From: Cryptomeria japonica
Lineage: Eukaryota; Streptophyta; Pinopsida; Cupressales; Cupressaceae
Direction: 5' to 3'
Assembly: GCF_030272615.1 (NCBI RefSeq)
Contig: NC_081410.1
Span: 144,764,349-144,828,348, forward strand
DNA length: 64,000 nt
Below, piece after piece: positions 1 to 9,567 of this stretch. The notes below the pieces were generated by a model, which worked only from the letters and a program-made list of their open reading frames with translations, was not told the DNA's origin and made no database searches. The stretch's first letter is position 1. The number at the start of each line of letters is the position of its first letter. Both the position numbers and the translations under genes were made by a program.

Positions 1-2388
1 GAATAACGCGAGCGGAATTTAAGTGATCTCGAGAATAACGGGAGCAAAATTCTCATCTTAGGCGTTGTCATGATTTCATTGAACTGTTAGTAGAAAGAAT
101 GGTTGCACGTGGTAAGAACACCGAACCATGAGCTTGATTACCGTCAAATGACAATAAGAATGCTAAACCACGATAAGAATTTTTCGCATTGGCTTTTCTC
201 CTCGGTTGTCGTGATATCTACTATCTAGCAATGTCCTACAACCAGGTCTTCATCGCATTCATGTGATATATACTTTTTGCAGATTTTCAGGTGATCCGCC
301 AAAAATCTCTACCTGCGGTGTATAGCTGTCATAGTATGTCAAGTACACTGAGAAACGTGCACAAATTTTATTAACTTCTTGATTGGAAAGCAAGGTAAAA
401 ATATCTTCCTTTCCGTGTGTTTTATTAACTCCTTGATTCGAAAGCAAGGTAAAAATATCTTCCTTTCCATTTGTTTTAAATGCACGAAAAGACTTGCTAA
501 GTGGAATTCCCAAGAAATCACGAAAAATTTGAATGTTGACAATCATCCTGATCGTCTTGCAGGCCTTCACTTAGCATGTCCACCATTGATAGACAAAATA
601 AGCTCGATGCATTTCATAGTAGGAGACGCCTTTGACGTAATAATAAAAATAACTGAGGTAGGCAATTTTATAATACATCATTTGTAAAGCATAATACTTA
701 TTGTTGAGAGGTGAGTGTGATTATGATGGAAATTATATATACTTAAGTACATTGGAGGGACAAGTCACTTCATATAAAGTTAAAGTGTTTCAATTTTAAA
801 AACACTATTCAAATGCAATGAGTAAGTGAATCATTTGCGATCATGAGAGACAAGTAGTAAATTACTAATTTTTTAATATGGGTAGATGAAGATTGACTCA
901 AAACCATGTTTTGTGAATCATTATAATTTAGCACAAGATTTGCAAATGTTTCTAATTGCTTTGGAAAATTAAGGTACACTTAATCTTCATGGGAACGAGG
1001 GTAGTGATCAAGGTTTGAATCCTTACTCTATCCAACAGGATCTATTGTATGGACTTCATTGTCCAATTAAATGTCTAATGAGGATGTTCCAAACAAACCA
1101 CTTCAAATAAAGGAGAAATAACCTTTTGTGAAATTCGATCATCCCTAGGCCTCCTTTATTTTTAGATAGTAACAAATATATCAAGCCATCCTATAGAAGC
1201 CTCTAGTTCCTCGACAACTAGTTGAAGGGAACTCTTGAAGAAGCTTTATAAGAAGATCATAAGCTACTTTATAATGCACTTAATGTGAAGTATAATATAC
1301 ATGAGTAAAAATAATTTCAAAATTAAAAATTTAGAAGATAATAACTATAATTAAAGAAGTTTTATTTTCAATTCTCAACATCAACATTAACTATATTTTC
1401 AAAGGATGGACCTAGCTTGGAAGGCGAAAGTAATTCCTAAATAAAAGGAAGACTCCTTATTCAATCCAATTCTAACCATGTAGTTCAAGCAAGTTTGGGA
1501 GAAGTATGAATCTTGCCGTGTAACATTAGTTTTCCCTGTTAAATATTAAAATCAAAAGCTTTGCAAAGGGTGGGAAAAGATATATCTTTAAAGTATCCAT
1601 TAATTAGTTAGGATTGTCATCTTAGGAGAGTGATCCCTTGCACAAGACCTCTAGATACCTTACAAGAAAGCAAATAAGGTCCAAAAAACTTTGTTGTGAG
1701 AGCAGAGAGGGAATATGCAAGAGAGAACCTTGCCTTATGCATCTAAAAATGTTACAATACTTAAAATTGTGCCCATTAATTATTCATACAAGTAGAAGCA
1801 TAAAAAAAGAAGACTCAAACAAAATTTAAAAATATGGTTGAACTCTACAGCTTTAAGAATTACTGGATAAAAAGTTGGTTATATTTCATTACATGATGTC
1901 TCAAACTCAATATTGACAAATAAATCATTTACTTGTAGCATGGATCCATTATGTTCCTTCCTTGAGTAAAATATATTACTAATGTGTTTACTTTTAATAA
2001 AAATTGGTGTCTCGATATCTAAAAGAGAGGGTGCATGCCACCACCTTTAAAGGTGTCAAATGGCATACCATAAGCAATAATAATATTCTATTATAATTTA
2101 TTGTGTGTGGATCCTTCTTTAATAATCTCCTTGTGTTGTTTTTCTCAAGCAAGAATATGTCTTAAGATATGGATAGTGACCAATACCTATTGAATTTTGA
2201 TTATTTTTCCAATACTAAGCTAGCCAATGCTTGATTTCACGTGGTGATAGCCAATCCTACATGTTATTAACTTAGTCAAAGTCAATGAAATAATATTGGA
2301 TGTTGTTTATGATTATAATTAGGTTCCATTGTATATTTCTCTTTATAATCCACTTTATTAGCACAAATGTGTCCCTTTCTTAGTATAA
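1..2388. other. Intergenic, no gene recognised
   Basis: AT-rich sequence with only short reading frames (about 100 codons or fewer) and no recognisable domain. A 54-bp tandem duplication lies at 368-475 and is listed separately. A short direct repeat of the form GAATAACGnGAGC occurs at positions 1 and 33. Nothing else can be supported. Confidence 0.5.
368..475. repeat. 54-bp tandem duplication (2 copies)
   Basis: Two adjacent copies (368-421 and 422-475) begin TTATTAACT and contain AAGCAAGGTAAAAATATC; they differ at a few bases. The period is 54 bp, a multiple of three, so both the minus-strand frame at 259-570 and the plus-strand frame at 379-687 stay open through it. No protein family is recognised in either frame. 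Confidence 0.8.
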
Positions 2389-2393
2389 ATGTG

Positions 2394-2454
2394 TGTTGAA
2401 CCCAAGGCAAGATTGAGAGGGTGGGGGGGAGGTAAATTAGTCTTAATTAGAAAT
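2394..2454 (-). repeat. Copia-type solo LTR, left piece
   Basis: First 61 bp of an old LTR, split from its remainder (13462-14609) by the 11-kb element. It begins TGTTGAACCC and holds a G-rich run near the edge, as the copia LTRs at 25170 and 31752 do. The 5 bp before it (ATGTG, 2389-2393) recur after the right piece (14610-14614), a candidate target-site duplication. Orientation is inferred from resemblance to the minus-strand copia element further on. Confidence 0.6.
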
Positions 2455-4050
2455 TGTAGCGTAGAAATTAGGAATCATCAAAACAAGTAGATCAAAACAA
2501 AAGACATGATACTCAATCAAAAGAACTCTCATTGAAATGAACCTAATTCTAAGCACACTCAATAGAGGTATGGAAACAAAGCATTCAAAGATGAAATATT
2601 ACGCAAACCAGATGTAGAATTGAACACTCCTTCCATGCGGCTCCATTGTTGTTCTTTCCTCTTCAATGGGTTTGTGGATCTCACCTACAAGTGCACACAC
2701 AATTGAAAGCAAAATTTGATGAAAAGTTCAAGAGTACTAGAAGCGTAAGTTCGGTAGTTTGATAGAAAATTCGGATTTCATGAAGGAGTTCGAAGGGATT
2801 AAGGGGCTTTGATTGAAGAAAATCATCCAATTTATAGAAGAATTGGATAAGTGACAAAATTGGCATGATGCAATTCAAATGGAAATTGCAAATCAACATG
2901 ACAAAATATGACAAATTATGCACTTTCCATGCACAATTTGATTGATTGATAATTGATGACAAATTATGACACATTTCATGTCAACATTGATTGATTATCA
3001 ATTATGACAATTTATGACAAATTGAAATGTCATTCCCATAGAATTAGGAGATGAAATAGGAGGGAAAAGAAATTAGAAATTAAGAAAATTAGAAAATTGA
3101 AATTGATGACAAATTAGGAATTAGAAATTGATAGAAATTAGAATTTAGGAATTAGTGAATTAATTAATAATTTTTCATTTATTAATCAATTCACAAAGAG
3201 GAATAATTAGCCAATTAAATAAAGATTTAATTGTAACAAAAAGACCTAGGATAAATAAATAAATTATTTAATCCTAGAGGAAGAAATGACACATTAGGTT
3301 AAATGACTAAATCATAAAACCCTAGACGAATTAGAAATGCGAAAATGACAATTAGGTCTTGATTGAAGATAATTGACTTGATCATGATTTGATTTTGGGT
3401 TGATAAATGACCAATGCGACAAAATGATTTGATTGATAAATGCGCCAATTGATGAGGAACAATGACAAATTGATCCAAATTGACATAATTGAGACAGACA
3501 ACGATCGATGACAAATCGGTCGCAAAATGACAAGATTGACAAGAGGACAAGAATCGATGACAAAATAGATTGCAAGACGACAAGATTGACAATGACCACG
3601 ATCGATGACAAATTGATCATTAAAACGACATGATGATGATAAATCGACAAGATTGATAAGAGGACAACGATCGATGACAAATCGATCGCAAAATTGACAG
3701 GATTGACGGTGTCCAAAATGATAAGATTGATGATAAGATTGATAAGATTGACAGGAGGACAAAACCCTAATTAGGATTGACGATGTCCAAAATGATGACA
3801 AATGAATACGCACATTGATGCGACAGGGTAAAATTAATCAAAATCATGATTGGATAATGTTATCAACAAGACCAAATTCGAAGACGAGATGATTGAAGAA
3901 TGTAGAAGAATGACTCGATGTTTGCAAAATGATAAAAATCAAGTGCGTGACATAGGAGAAATGTTAATGCGACGCAAAAATCTAAAATGAGGCAATGCGC
4001 AAATGTTAAAGTATGACTTCGCAAGCGTTGACCATTTTTGGGTGTCTACA
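2455..4050 (-). repeat. 3' LTR of the 11-kb element (1,596 bp)
   Basis: In element orientation it runs from TGTAGACACC (at 4050) to GCTACA (at 2455). It matches 11850-13456 along its whole length. Relative to the other LTR it lacks TTGAAGGG near 2797 and 3 bp near 3325. A degenerate tandem region rich in CGATGACAAAT fills 3495-3715. Short minus-strand frames at 3299-3813 arise from this low-complexity stretch and are not genes. Confidence 0.95.
3495..3715. repeat. Degenerate tandem repeat inside the LTR
   Basis: Successive variants of GATCGATGACAAATcGnTCG followed by GACAAGATTGACAAGAGGAC recur about every 50-60 bp. The same array is at 12902-13122 in the other LTR, so it predates this insertion. 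It makes several long overlapping open frames that are artefacts of the repeat. Confidence 0.75.
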
Positions 4051-4064
4051 TTTTGCCCCTCTTT
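4051..4064 (-). other. Polypurine tract of the 11-kb element
   Basis: On the minus strand AAAGAGGGGCAAAA immediately precedes the LTR end TGTAGACACC. Position and composition fit the primer for plus-strand cDNA synthesis. It fixes the element's orientation. Confidence 0.85.
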
Positions 4065-7000
4065 GAGACAATGCGATTCTAAGCGTTGTTTCAAAGAACA
4101 ATAACGAAAATGCCCCAGACAATAACAATGACATATGCATGCCCCCTCGAGGAATTGGCCGGAAACATGCGGAAAAGAGGCCAATTGATCGAAAAAAAAT
4201 GATAGGATCAAACGGACTGACAATCGGAGATCGGATGCAGGACAGACAAGCAATTTAATGTGCACAAGACCGCGACCAACATAAGATGGAGAAGATGCAC
4301 GTCCATCTATGCAATGACAAATAGCTATAAATGGGACCAAGAGGGTGAAAATGACTCATTTGCATTAGCTAAAGAGGAGGATTTGTTGCTCTGGACAAGG
4401 ACAGTTGCAGATAGATGGCGAACATTCCAACGGCGGATCACCTTGGAGAACGTGTACGCACATTCAGACGACCGGAGGACGCAGGAGCAGCGGTATGTAT
4501 CTCGAAAACCCATGTTTGAATTTCATGAATTTTGATGGCTTACGGGACATTGTGGGGATGAGGAAGACAGAGGGAGCACCCAGTGACAGAGGCACGTACT
4601 CCTTTATGATAGACAGTGGACATTATGTAGTTTGACAGTTTGTAGTCAGCCTGCGGGCCATACTTAGGACAGACAGTCCGATTTTGTACTCCGACATTAT
4701 TATGATATGTGATAGGATATGCATCGATATGATTGGATGCAATATGTTATGACTTGTAGCTATTTTTCTATGTATGGATGACTTATGCACTTTGTATGAA
4801 CATGTATGGATGTATTTTTATGTATTTTTTATGGATTTATGAAATGAAATGGATAAAATGCTTGATGTAATATGTGTAATGCAATTGTACTAACCAAATG
4901 GATGCAGGATGCAGCATATGTGCTTGGATATCGGAGCACTAGACCGAACTGACTATCCGACCGGACGGAAGAAGTGTTAGTAAGAAGACAGTTAGAGATG
5001 ATGAAAATTTGCTTTCAGTAATGCACTTTGTAGGTGAGAACCTTTATTTTTATTTAGCAAAATGGATGCGTAGCATCATGGCATTGAAGGCCATAGCTGA
5101 AATGCAACCCGATTTGCGAAAGACAGACATAGCATAGACAAATGACAATCACAATCAAAGAAAGAGACCATGAGCCATCCCGGTCACTCTAAATCACTCA
5201 GTGACATCATCGAGCAACATAGGAACATGATCGAAGCCAAAGATAAATCAATAAGAAGATAAGACTCACAAATTCAAGCAAATCAAACAAACATCTTGAT
5301 CTTTATTGTCAAAAGTTGAACGTGCTGATAGGACGATCATGCTGTCTGGTTTCAGGAAATGCGGTACCCCGTCTAAGACAGGACACAATCTGGTTTCGAG
5401 TACACCACACCCTGTATAAGACCCATGATAATGTGACAAGGACAAATGATTTTTAATGCGGATATTCGATTGATAAGACAATTTGGATCAGTTTGAATGC
5501 TTGGTTTGAGTTGGAAAAGTTCATCTATTAATGCGTGATTTCATTAAAGCACAGTGTTTGATTGCGAGTCGTTGGATGTATACTCGGTGAGCTGTCGATG
5601 CATAAAGGGAATACCTTATTGCAGAATGCGTGTTTTTGTTTTTGTTTTTGCTTTTTGAGTTTTTACAATTTTTTTGGGTTCATTTTTTTTTTTCAGGACT
5701 TTATTTGATTTTTTTGACTTTTTTCAGGACATTTTTCAATTTTTAAGACTTTTTTTTTTTCAGGACTTTATTTGATTTTTATGACTTTCTTCAGGACATT
5801 TTTCAATTTTTATGGATTTTTTCAGGACATTTTTCGATTTTTATGACTTTCTTGAGGACATTTTTCAATTTTTATGACTTTCTTCAGGACATTTTTCAAT
5901 TTTTATGGATTTTTTTCAGGACATTTTTCGATTTTTATGACTTTCTTCAGGACATTTTTCAATTTTTATGACTTTCTTTAGGACATTTTTCAATTTTTAT
6001 GGATTTTTTTTCAGGACATTTTTCGATTTTTATGACTTTCTTCAGGACATTTTTCAATTTTTATGACTTTCTTCAGGACATTTTTCAATTTTTATGGATT
6101 TTTTTTCAGGACTTTTTTCAAATTTTGCCCCCAGTGTCTAGCAAGGCAAGGAATATGACAAGTGAATAAATAAGCTTGCTAAAATGATGGTGGATAGAGG
6201 GAAGACATAGGCCTTTTATTATGGAGACAATACGGATGCAATTTTCAAGGGCTATTGCGTGATGGGATAAGAGACTGGATATGACAATGTAAAGCAGTGA
6301 CATGGCATGAGGGACATGTCAAGAGGTGTTTGAAAAATATGTTTTGTATTTCATGTCCTTATGTCAGATCAAGATCAAGGGACAAAAAGAGTGTATGGAT
6401 AGCGATAAGATATGGATAGGATAAGCAAGACCAAGAATGGATAAGGGACATGGACTGAAGATCAGGATAGTATACGTGATAGTGGTAGAAAGTTGCAATA
6501 AGCTAGGGAATATGGATGAAAGGTTAAAATAAGCAAATTGATAAATGACCAAAAGCTATGATAGACTGAAAGCTGCAAACAAGATGCATGATGCTCATGA
6601 AGATCGTCAGCCTTGTCAAGATCAAAGGTGGAAAGGGAAAATGGACATAGGGATGATAGGATAATGAAGGGTAATGACAGGGGTTTGATAGGATAATGGA
6701 ACAATGAAGGACAAAAGGATGTGATAGGATAAAACCTGTCCCCAAGTGTAGTGTGCAAGAAGTTCATAGATTACGCATGACGCCTGTTTGCCAGGTTTTC
6801 ATCACGGTACTTGCCCAAGGTGCCTGTTTGCCAGGTTTTCACCAGTGGACGAATTATTTTTCTTTATTTTTTTTTCTTTTGTCTTTCTTTTTTTCATTTT
6901 TTTTTCTTTTTTGACTTTTTCAGAAGAAGATGGACACATGATAGGGGATGGAAGAAGGACTCAAGTGTCTTTTTATTTGGATAGTAGCCTTGAAAAGAAT

Positions 7001-7080
7001 GGACCATGACCTTTAAAAGTATGCTCAAAGACGTTGGTAGGATAAAGACATGGAAAATGAGATGAAACTAAGGCAAGGAT
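4065..7080 (-). other. 3' non-coding part of the 11-kb element
   Basis: About 3 kb between the stop of the gag-like frame and the PPT. Frames are all short (up to about 130 codons) and no pol motif is seen. It contains the minisatellite at 5692-6122 and pyrimidine-rich runs near 6856-6920. Plant Tat-group elements commonly carry tandem repeats in this position; here the pol that would normally lie upstream is absent. Confidence 0.6.
5692..6122. repeat. Minisatellite with about 31-bp unit and higher-order structure
   Basis: About 13 units of the form TTCAGGACATTTTTC followed by [A/G]ATTTTTATGACTTTC or a variant ending ATGGATTTTTT. Units occur in triplets (one with CGATTTTT, two with CAATTTTT, the last ending in GGATTTTTT), giving a higher-order period near 97 bp repeated at least three times. 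It lies in the element's 3' untranslated region. No unique spacers occur, so it is not a CRISPR array. Confidence 0.88.
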
Positions 7081-7686
7081 TTATGCAAAGGATTGGATCA
7101 AAGGGATCGAAGGATGGAAAATATGCATTGGATAATGGATAGGGTATTGGAAGAATTGGGCTTGAGTGGATGGAAATGAAGGCAAGATCGACATTGGCAC
7201 ACACCTTGAGGGGTGATGGACCGATGGAGGACAAATGTATTTTGGATATTGAGATTTGGATGGAGGAATAACTTGGGATTTTGGGATATAAGGGCTCAAA
7301 ACGGATGAAAAAGGTGATGGAGGAACAAATTTGAGAGGTTTGGGTGGAGGAATAGCAACTTTGGATGCCAAGTTGGATGTTTCTTTTTGTGCTTCGAGGA
7401 GCTTCTTAGGGATCCACATGGTTTTTGATTTTTCATGCTTTTGTGGTTCCTTGGAGTGCATTGCTTGCACAAGGGATTTAGGAACCCATATATATTTTGA
7501 CTTTGCTTTATTTTGCTCAGTGGGCCTTTGTGGCCTTTTGTATTTTTCTTTTTCTTTATAAATCATATTGTTCTTTGTTTTGACATGCCGATTAGATTGG
7601 ACATGTTGATCCTTGAATACATGTGGATTGCTAGACTTATGATTCTTATAATTGGCATCCAAATTGCTTGGAAGAGGGAATGAATG
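7081..7686 (-). CDS. In-frame continuation of the gag-like frame after a TGA
   Basis: After the TGA at 7687-7689 the same frame stays open for about 200 further codons, to a TAA at 7081-7083. It has no in-frame ATG near its beginning, so it is better read as the C-terminal part of one product of about 830 residues, either broken by a point mutation or expressed by stop readthrough. The segment is basic and Pro-rich. It contains two related motifs about 35 residues apart, KSKYIWVPKSL and KSKTMWIPKKL; the W-[V/I]-P-K core suggests a repeated nucleic-acid or protein-binding motif. No family is assigned. Confidence 0.5.
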   Translation of the reverse strand, partial: HSFPLPSNLDANYKNHKSSNPHVFKDQHVQSNRHVKTKNNMIYKEKEKYKRPQRPTEQNKAKSKYIWVPKSLVQAMHSKEPQKHEKSKTMWIPKKLLEAQKETSNLASKVAIPPPKPLKFVPPSPFSSVLSPYIPKSQVIPPSKSQYPKYICPPSVHHPSRCVPMSILPSFPSTQAQFFQYPIHYPMHIFHPSIPLIQSFA

Positions 7687-9567
7687 TCAGTGTGGATGGG
7701 AATGATATGGAGGCCTATGGGATGGATGGAAAGTTCTCCAAGATGTGTGCCTTTGCTGATGTTGCATAGGAGATGGAGGGATATAGGGACCTAGAATGGA
7801 TGGAAGCGATGATGGGGAAGGTGGACATTTGGATTTTGACTTTGAAGGGATACCAACGCCTTGAGTGTGAGCTCTGTAGCCATGACCATTAGTATATTCT
7901 TTGATATGGAAGGGTTCTTGCTTGTGAAGGTCTACTCCTTTGCCTTTATGAATATCTTGACTTGTAGGATACTCTTTTCTTTGGGAAGAAGACGCGAGTC
8001 CATTATGAGGTGGATGTGATATGAGAGAAATAATTAGATCTTGAAGTGGATTGGATTGCACCAAAGTGGAAGAACCCATTATGCATGTCGAGGGTTCATG
8101 AACATCTTGCACTGACACGTTAGAATCATGAGGGGGATTAGGATCATGAGGGGGACTAGGATTGTGTAGTAGACATGGTTCAATGATAGGCTCTTCAAGA
8201 AAAGGAGATGGAGGAAAAAAAGGATCTTGTGGAGGATCTGAAGGAATAATTTGATCTTGACAAGGAGGAAGATCATTGGAATCCTCTTCAAAGGTGCTTT
8301 GCTCTTGAATTTTAATGGGATCATCGGAAAGGATGGAAGGGATATCTTGATCTTTCTTAGAAAGTGGAATGTCAATGGGATTTGAAAGGACATTGTGTTC
8401 GTGAAATGGAAGGGGATCGTTTGGGATTGGATGGACTAGGATATCTTGATCTTGCTCGGGGAGTGGAATGTCAATAGGACTTTGGATAGGATGGACAAGA
8501 ATAGGGGAATCATCATGAGTGTCTGGGAGGATGAGATCCTGGTCAACAATTGGATGGGATGATAAGGTTTTGGGATCTTGATCTTGATCTGTTTCAAGAC
8601 ATGTTTCTTTGTGCTCTAAATTATCCTCTTGACATGGAGTTGGACTTTGAATATGCATGGGGGATTTTGGCAAGGGATTAATGCTTTGGCATGAAGGAAA
8701 GGCAATTTGAACATTTGTAAGATCAGACATTCCAATCGTAAAGCTTTCTTGCATCTTAGATTTGGATCCACTTTTTGGTATTCGAGGAATCACTTCTTGT
8801 TGAGGGACACCTGTCATCAACATTTGTGTGGCCTTCATTTGATCTGGTGTTAAAGGTGTTGCATTAAACAATGGATTGTTTACTATTTCGAATGTGGACT
8901 TTTGAGGAATAGTCACTGTCAATGCCTTTGAAGCACGTTTACTCATCAAGGTAGGTTGGGTTTCTTGTTGCACATGTTCTTCATTTGGATGCGGAGAGAA
9001 ACTTAACAACTCACCGCCTTGTCGTTTTTGCACATTAATTTGCTTACTTGAGGAGGTCATATTACTCATCATGTCAAGATATTTTTGTGGGAACCTCTTA
9101 AAGAGCTTATTCAAGAATTTATCCATCTTTTTTGTCAACTTTGGATCCTTAAAGAACATAACAACATCATCATCAGAGACATCGAAATCTGATGAAGAAT
9201 CTGGTAAAATATTTGGATTTGTTTCTTGCTGAATGCCTTGATCTGAACCAAATCCTTGTGAGAGAGTTTGTTCTTCATACAATGTTTGTATTTCATGTTG
9301 CAAGTTTGTTTGATTCCAATCGAAAGGTGCATTTCCTCTTGGAGTTGGTGGAACACTCCCATGTCCTGGTTTCATGGGCACAAACACTGGTTCATATAAT
9401 GGAGGTGGTCCAAGTTGAACCATTCCATATGGTGGTAGAGATGTGTTTAATGAACCTTCAACTTGCACTGTTTGACTAGTTTGAAACTGCGAATTTACTA
9501 TGTTATCCATGGATTGATACATTGATTCACTCATCTTCTTAGATCTTGATCTTATCTCAACAGGCAT
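7687..9567 (-). CDS. Gag-like protein of the 11-kb element, 626 aa
   Basis: Longest frame in the window. It starts with an ATG at 9567 (MPVEIRSRSKK) and ends at a TGA. It begins about 2.3 kb after the PBS, so it is the first and only substantial frame of the element. Residues about 1-120 are Gln/Pro-rich. Residues about 130-180 hold an acidic run (SSSDFDVSDDD) followed by a basic helix-like patch (KLTKKMDKFLNKLFKRF). Residues about 300-560 are low complexity, rich in Pro, Asp and Gln, with repeats such as PPHDPNPPHDSN. There is no CCHC zinc knuckle, no signal peptide and no membrane segment. Function is not recognised. Structural (gag-like) protein or Tat-type extra ORF is inferred from position only. 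The frame continues beyond the TGA (next entry). Confidence 0.6.
   Translation of the reverse strand: MPVEIRSRSKKMSESMYQSMDNIVNSQFQTSQTVQVEGSLNTSLPPYGMVQLGPPPLYEPVFVPMKPGHGSVPPTPRGNAPFDWNQTNLQHEIQTLYEEQTLSQGFGSDQGIQQETNPNILPDSSSDFDVSDDDVVMFFKDPKLTKKMDKFLNKLFKRFPQKYLDMMSNMTSSSKQINVQKRQGGELLSFSPHPNEEHVQQETQPTLMSKRASKALTVTIPQKSTFEIVNNPLFNATPLTPDQMKATQMLMTGVPQQEVIPRIPKSGSKSKMQESFTIGMSDLTNVQIAFPSCQSINPLPKSPMHIQSPTPCQEDNLEHKETCLETDQDQDPKTLSSHPIVDQDLILPDTHDDSPILVHPIQSPIDIPLPEQDQDILVHPIPNDPLPFHEHNVLSNPIDIPLSKKDQDIPSILSDDPIKIQEQSTFEEDSNDLPPCQDQIIPSDPPQDPFFPPSPFLEEPIIEPCLLHNPSPPHDPNPPHDSNVSVQDVHEPSTCIMGSSTLVQSNPLQDLIISLISHPPHNGLASSSQRKEYPTSQDIHKGKGVDLHKQEPFHIKEYTNGHGYRAHTQGVGIPSKSKSKCPPSPSSLPSILGPYIPPSPMQHQQRHTSWRTFHPSHRPPYHSHPH

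Noticed and set aside
3299-3813. Overlapping minus-strand frames of 97-143 codons (and their twins at 12702-13219)
   Set aside because: They are by-products of the degenerate tandem repeat in the LTR: Ser/Leu/Ile-rich in several frames at once, and present in both LTRs.
5692-6122. CRISPR-like regularity
   Set aside because: Units are contiguous with no unique spacers, and the DNA is a plant retroelement.
7331-7561. Plus-strand frame of 76 codons
   Set aside because: Shadow of the gag-like minus-strand frame.
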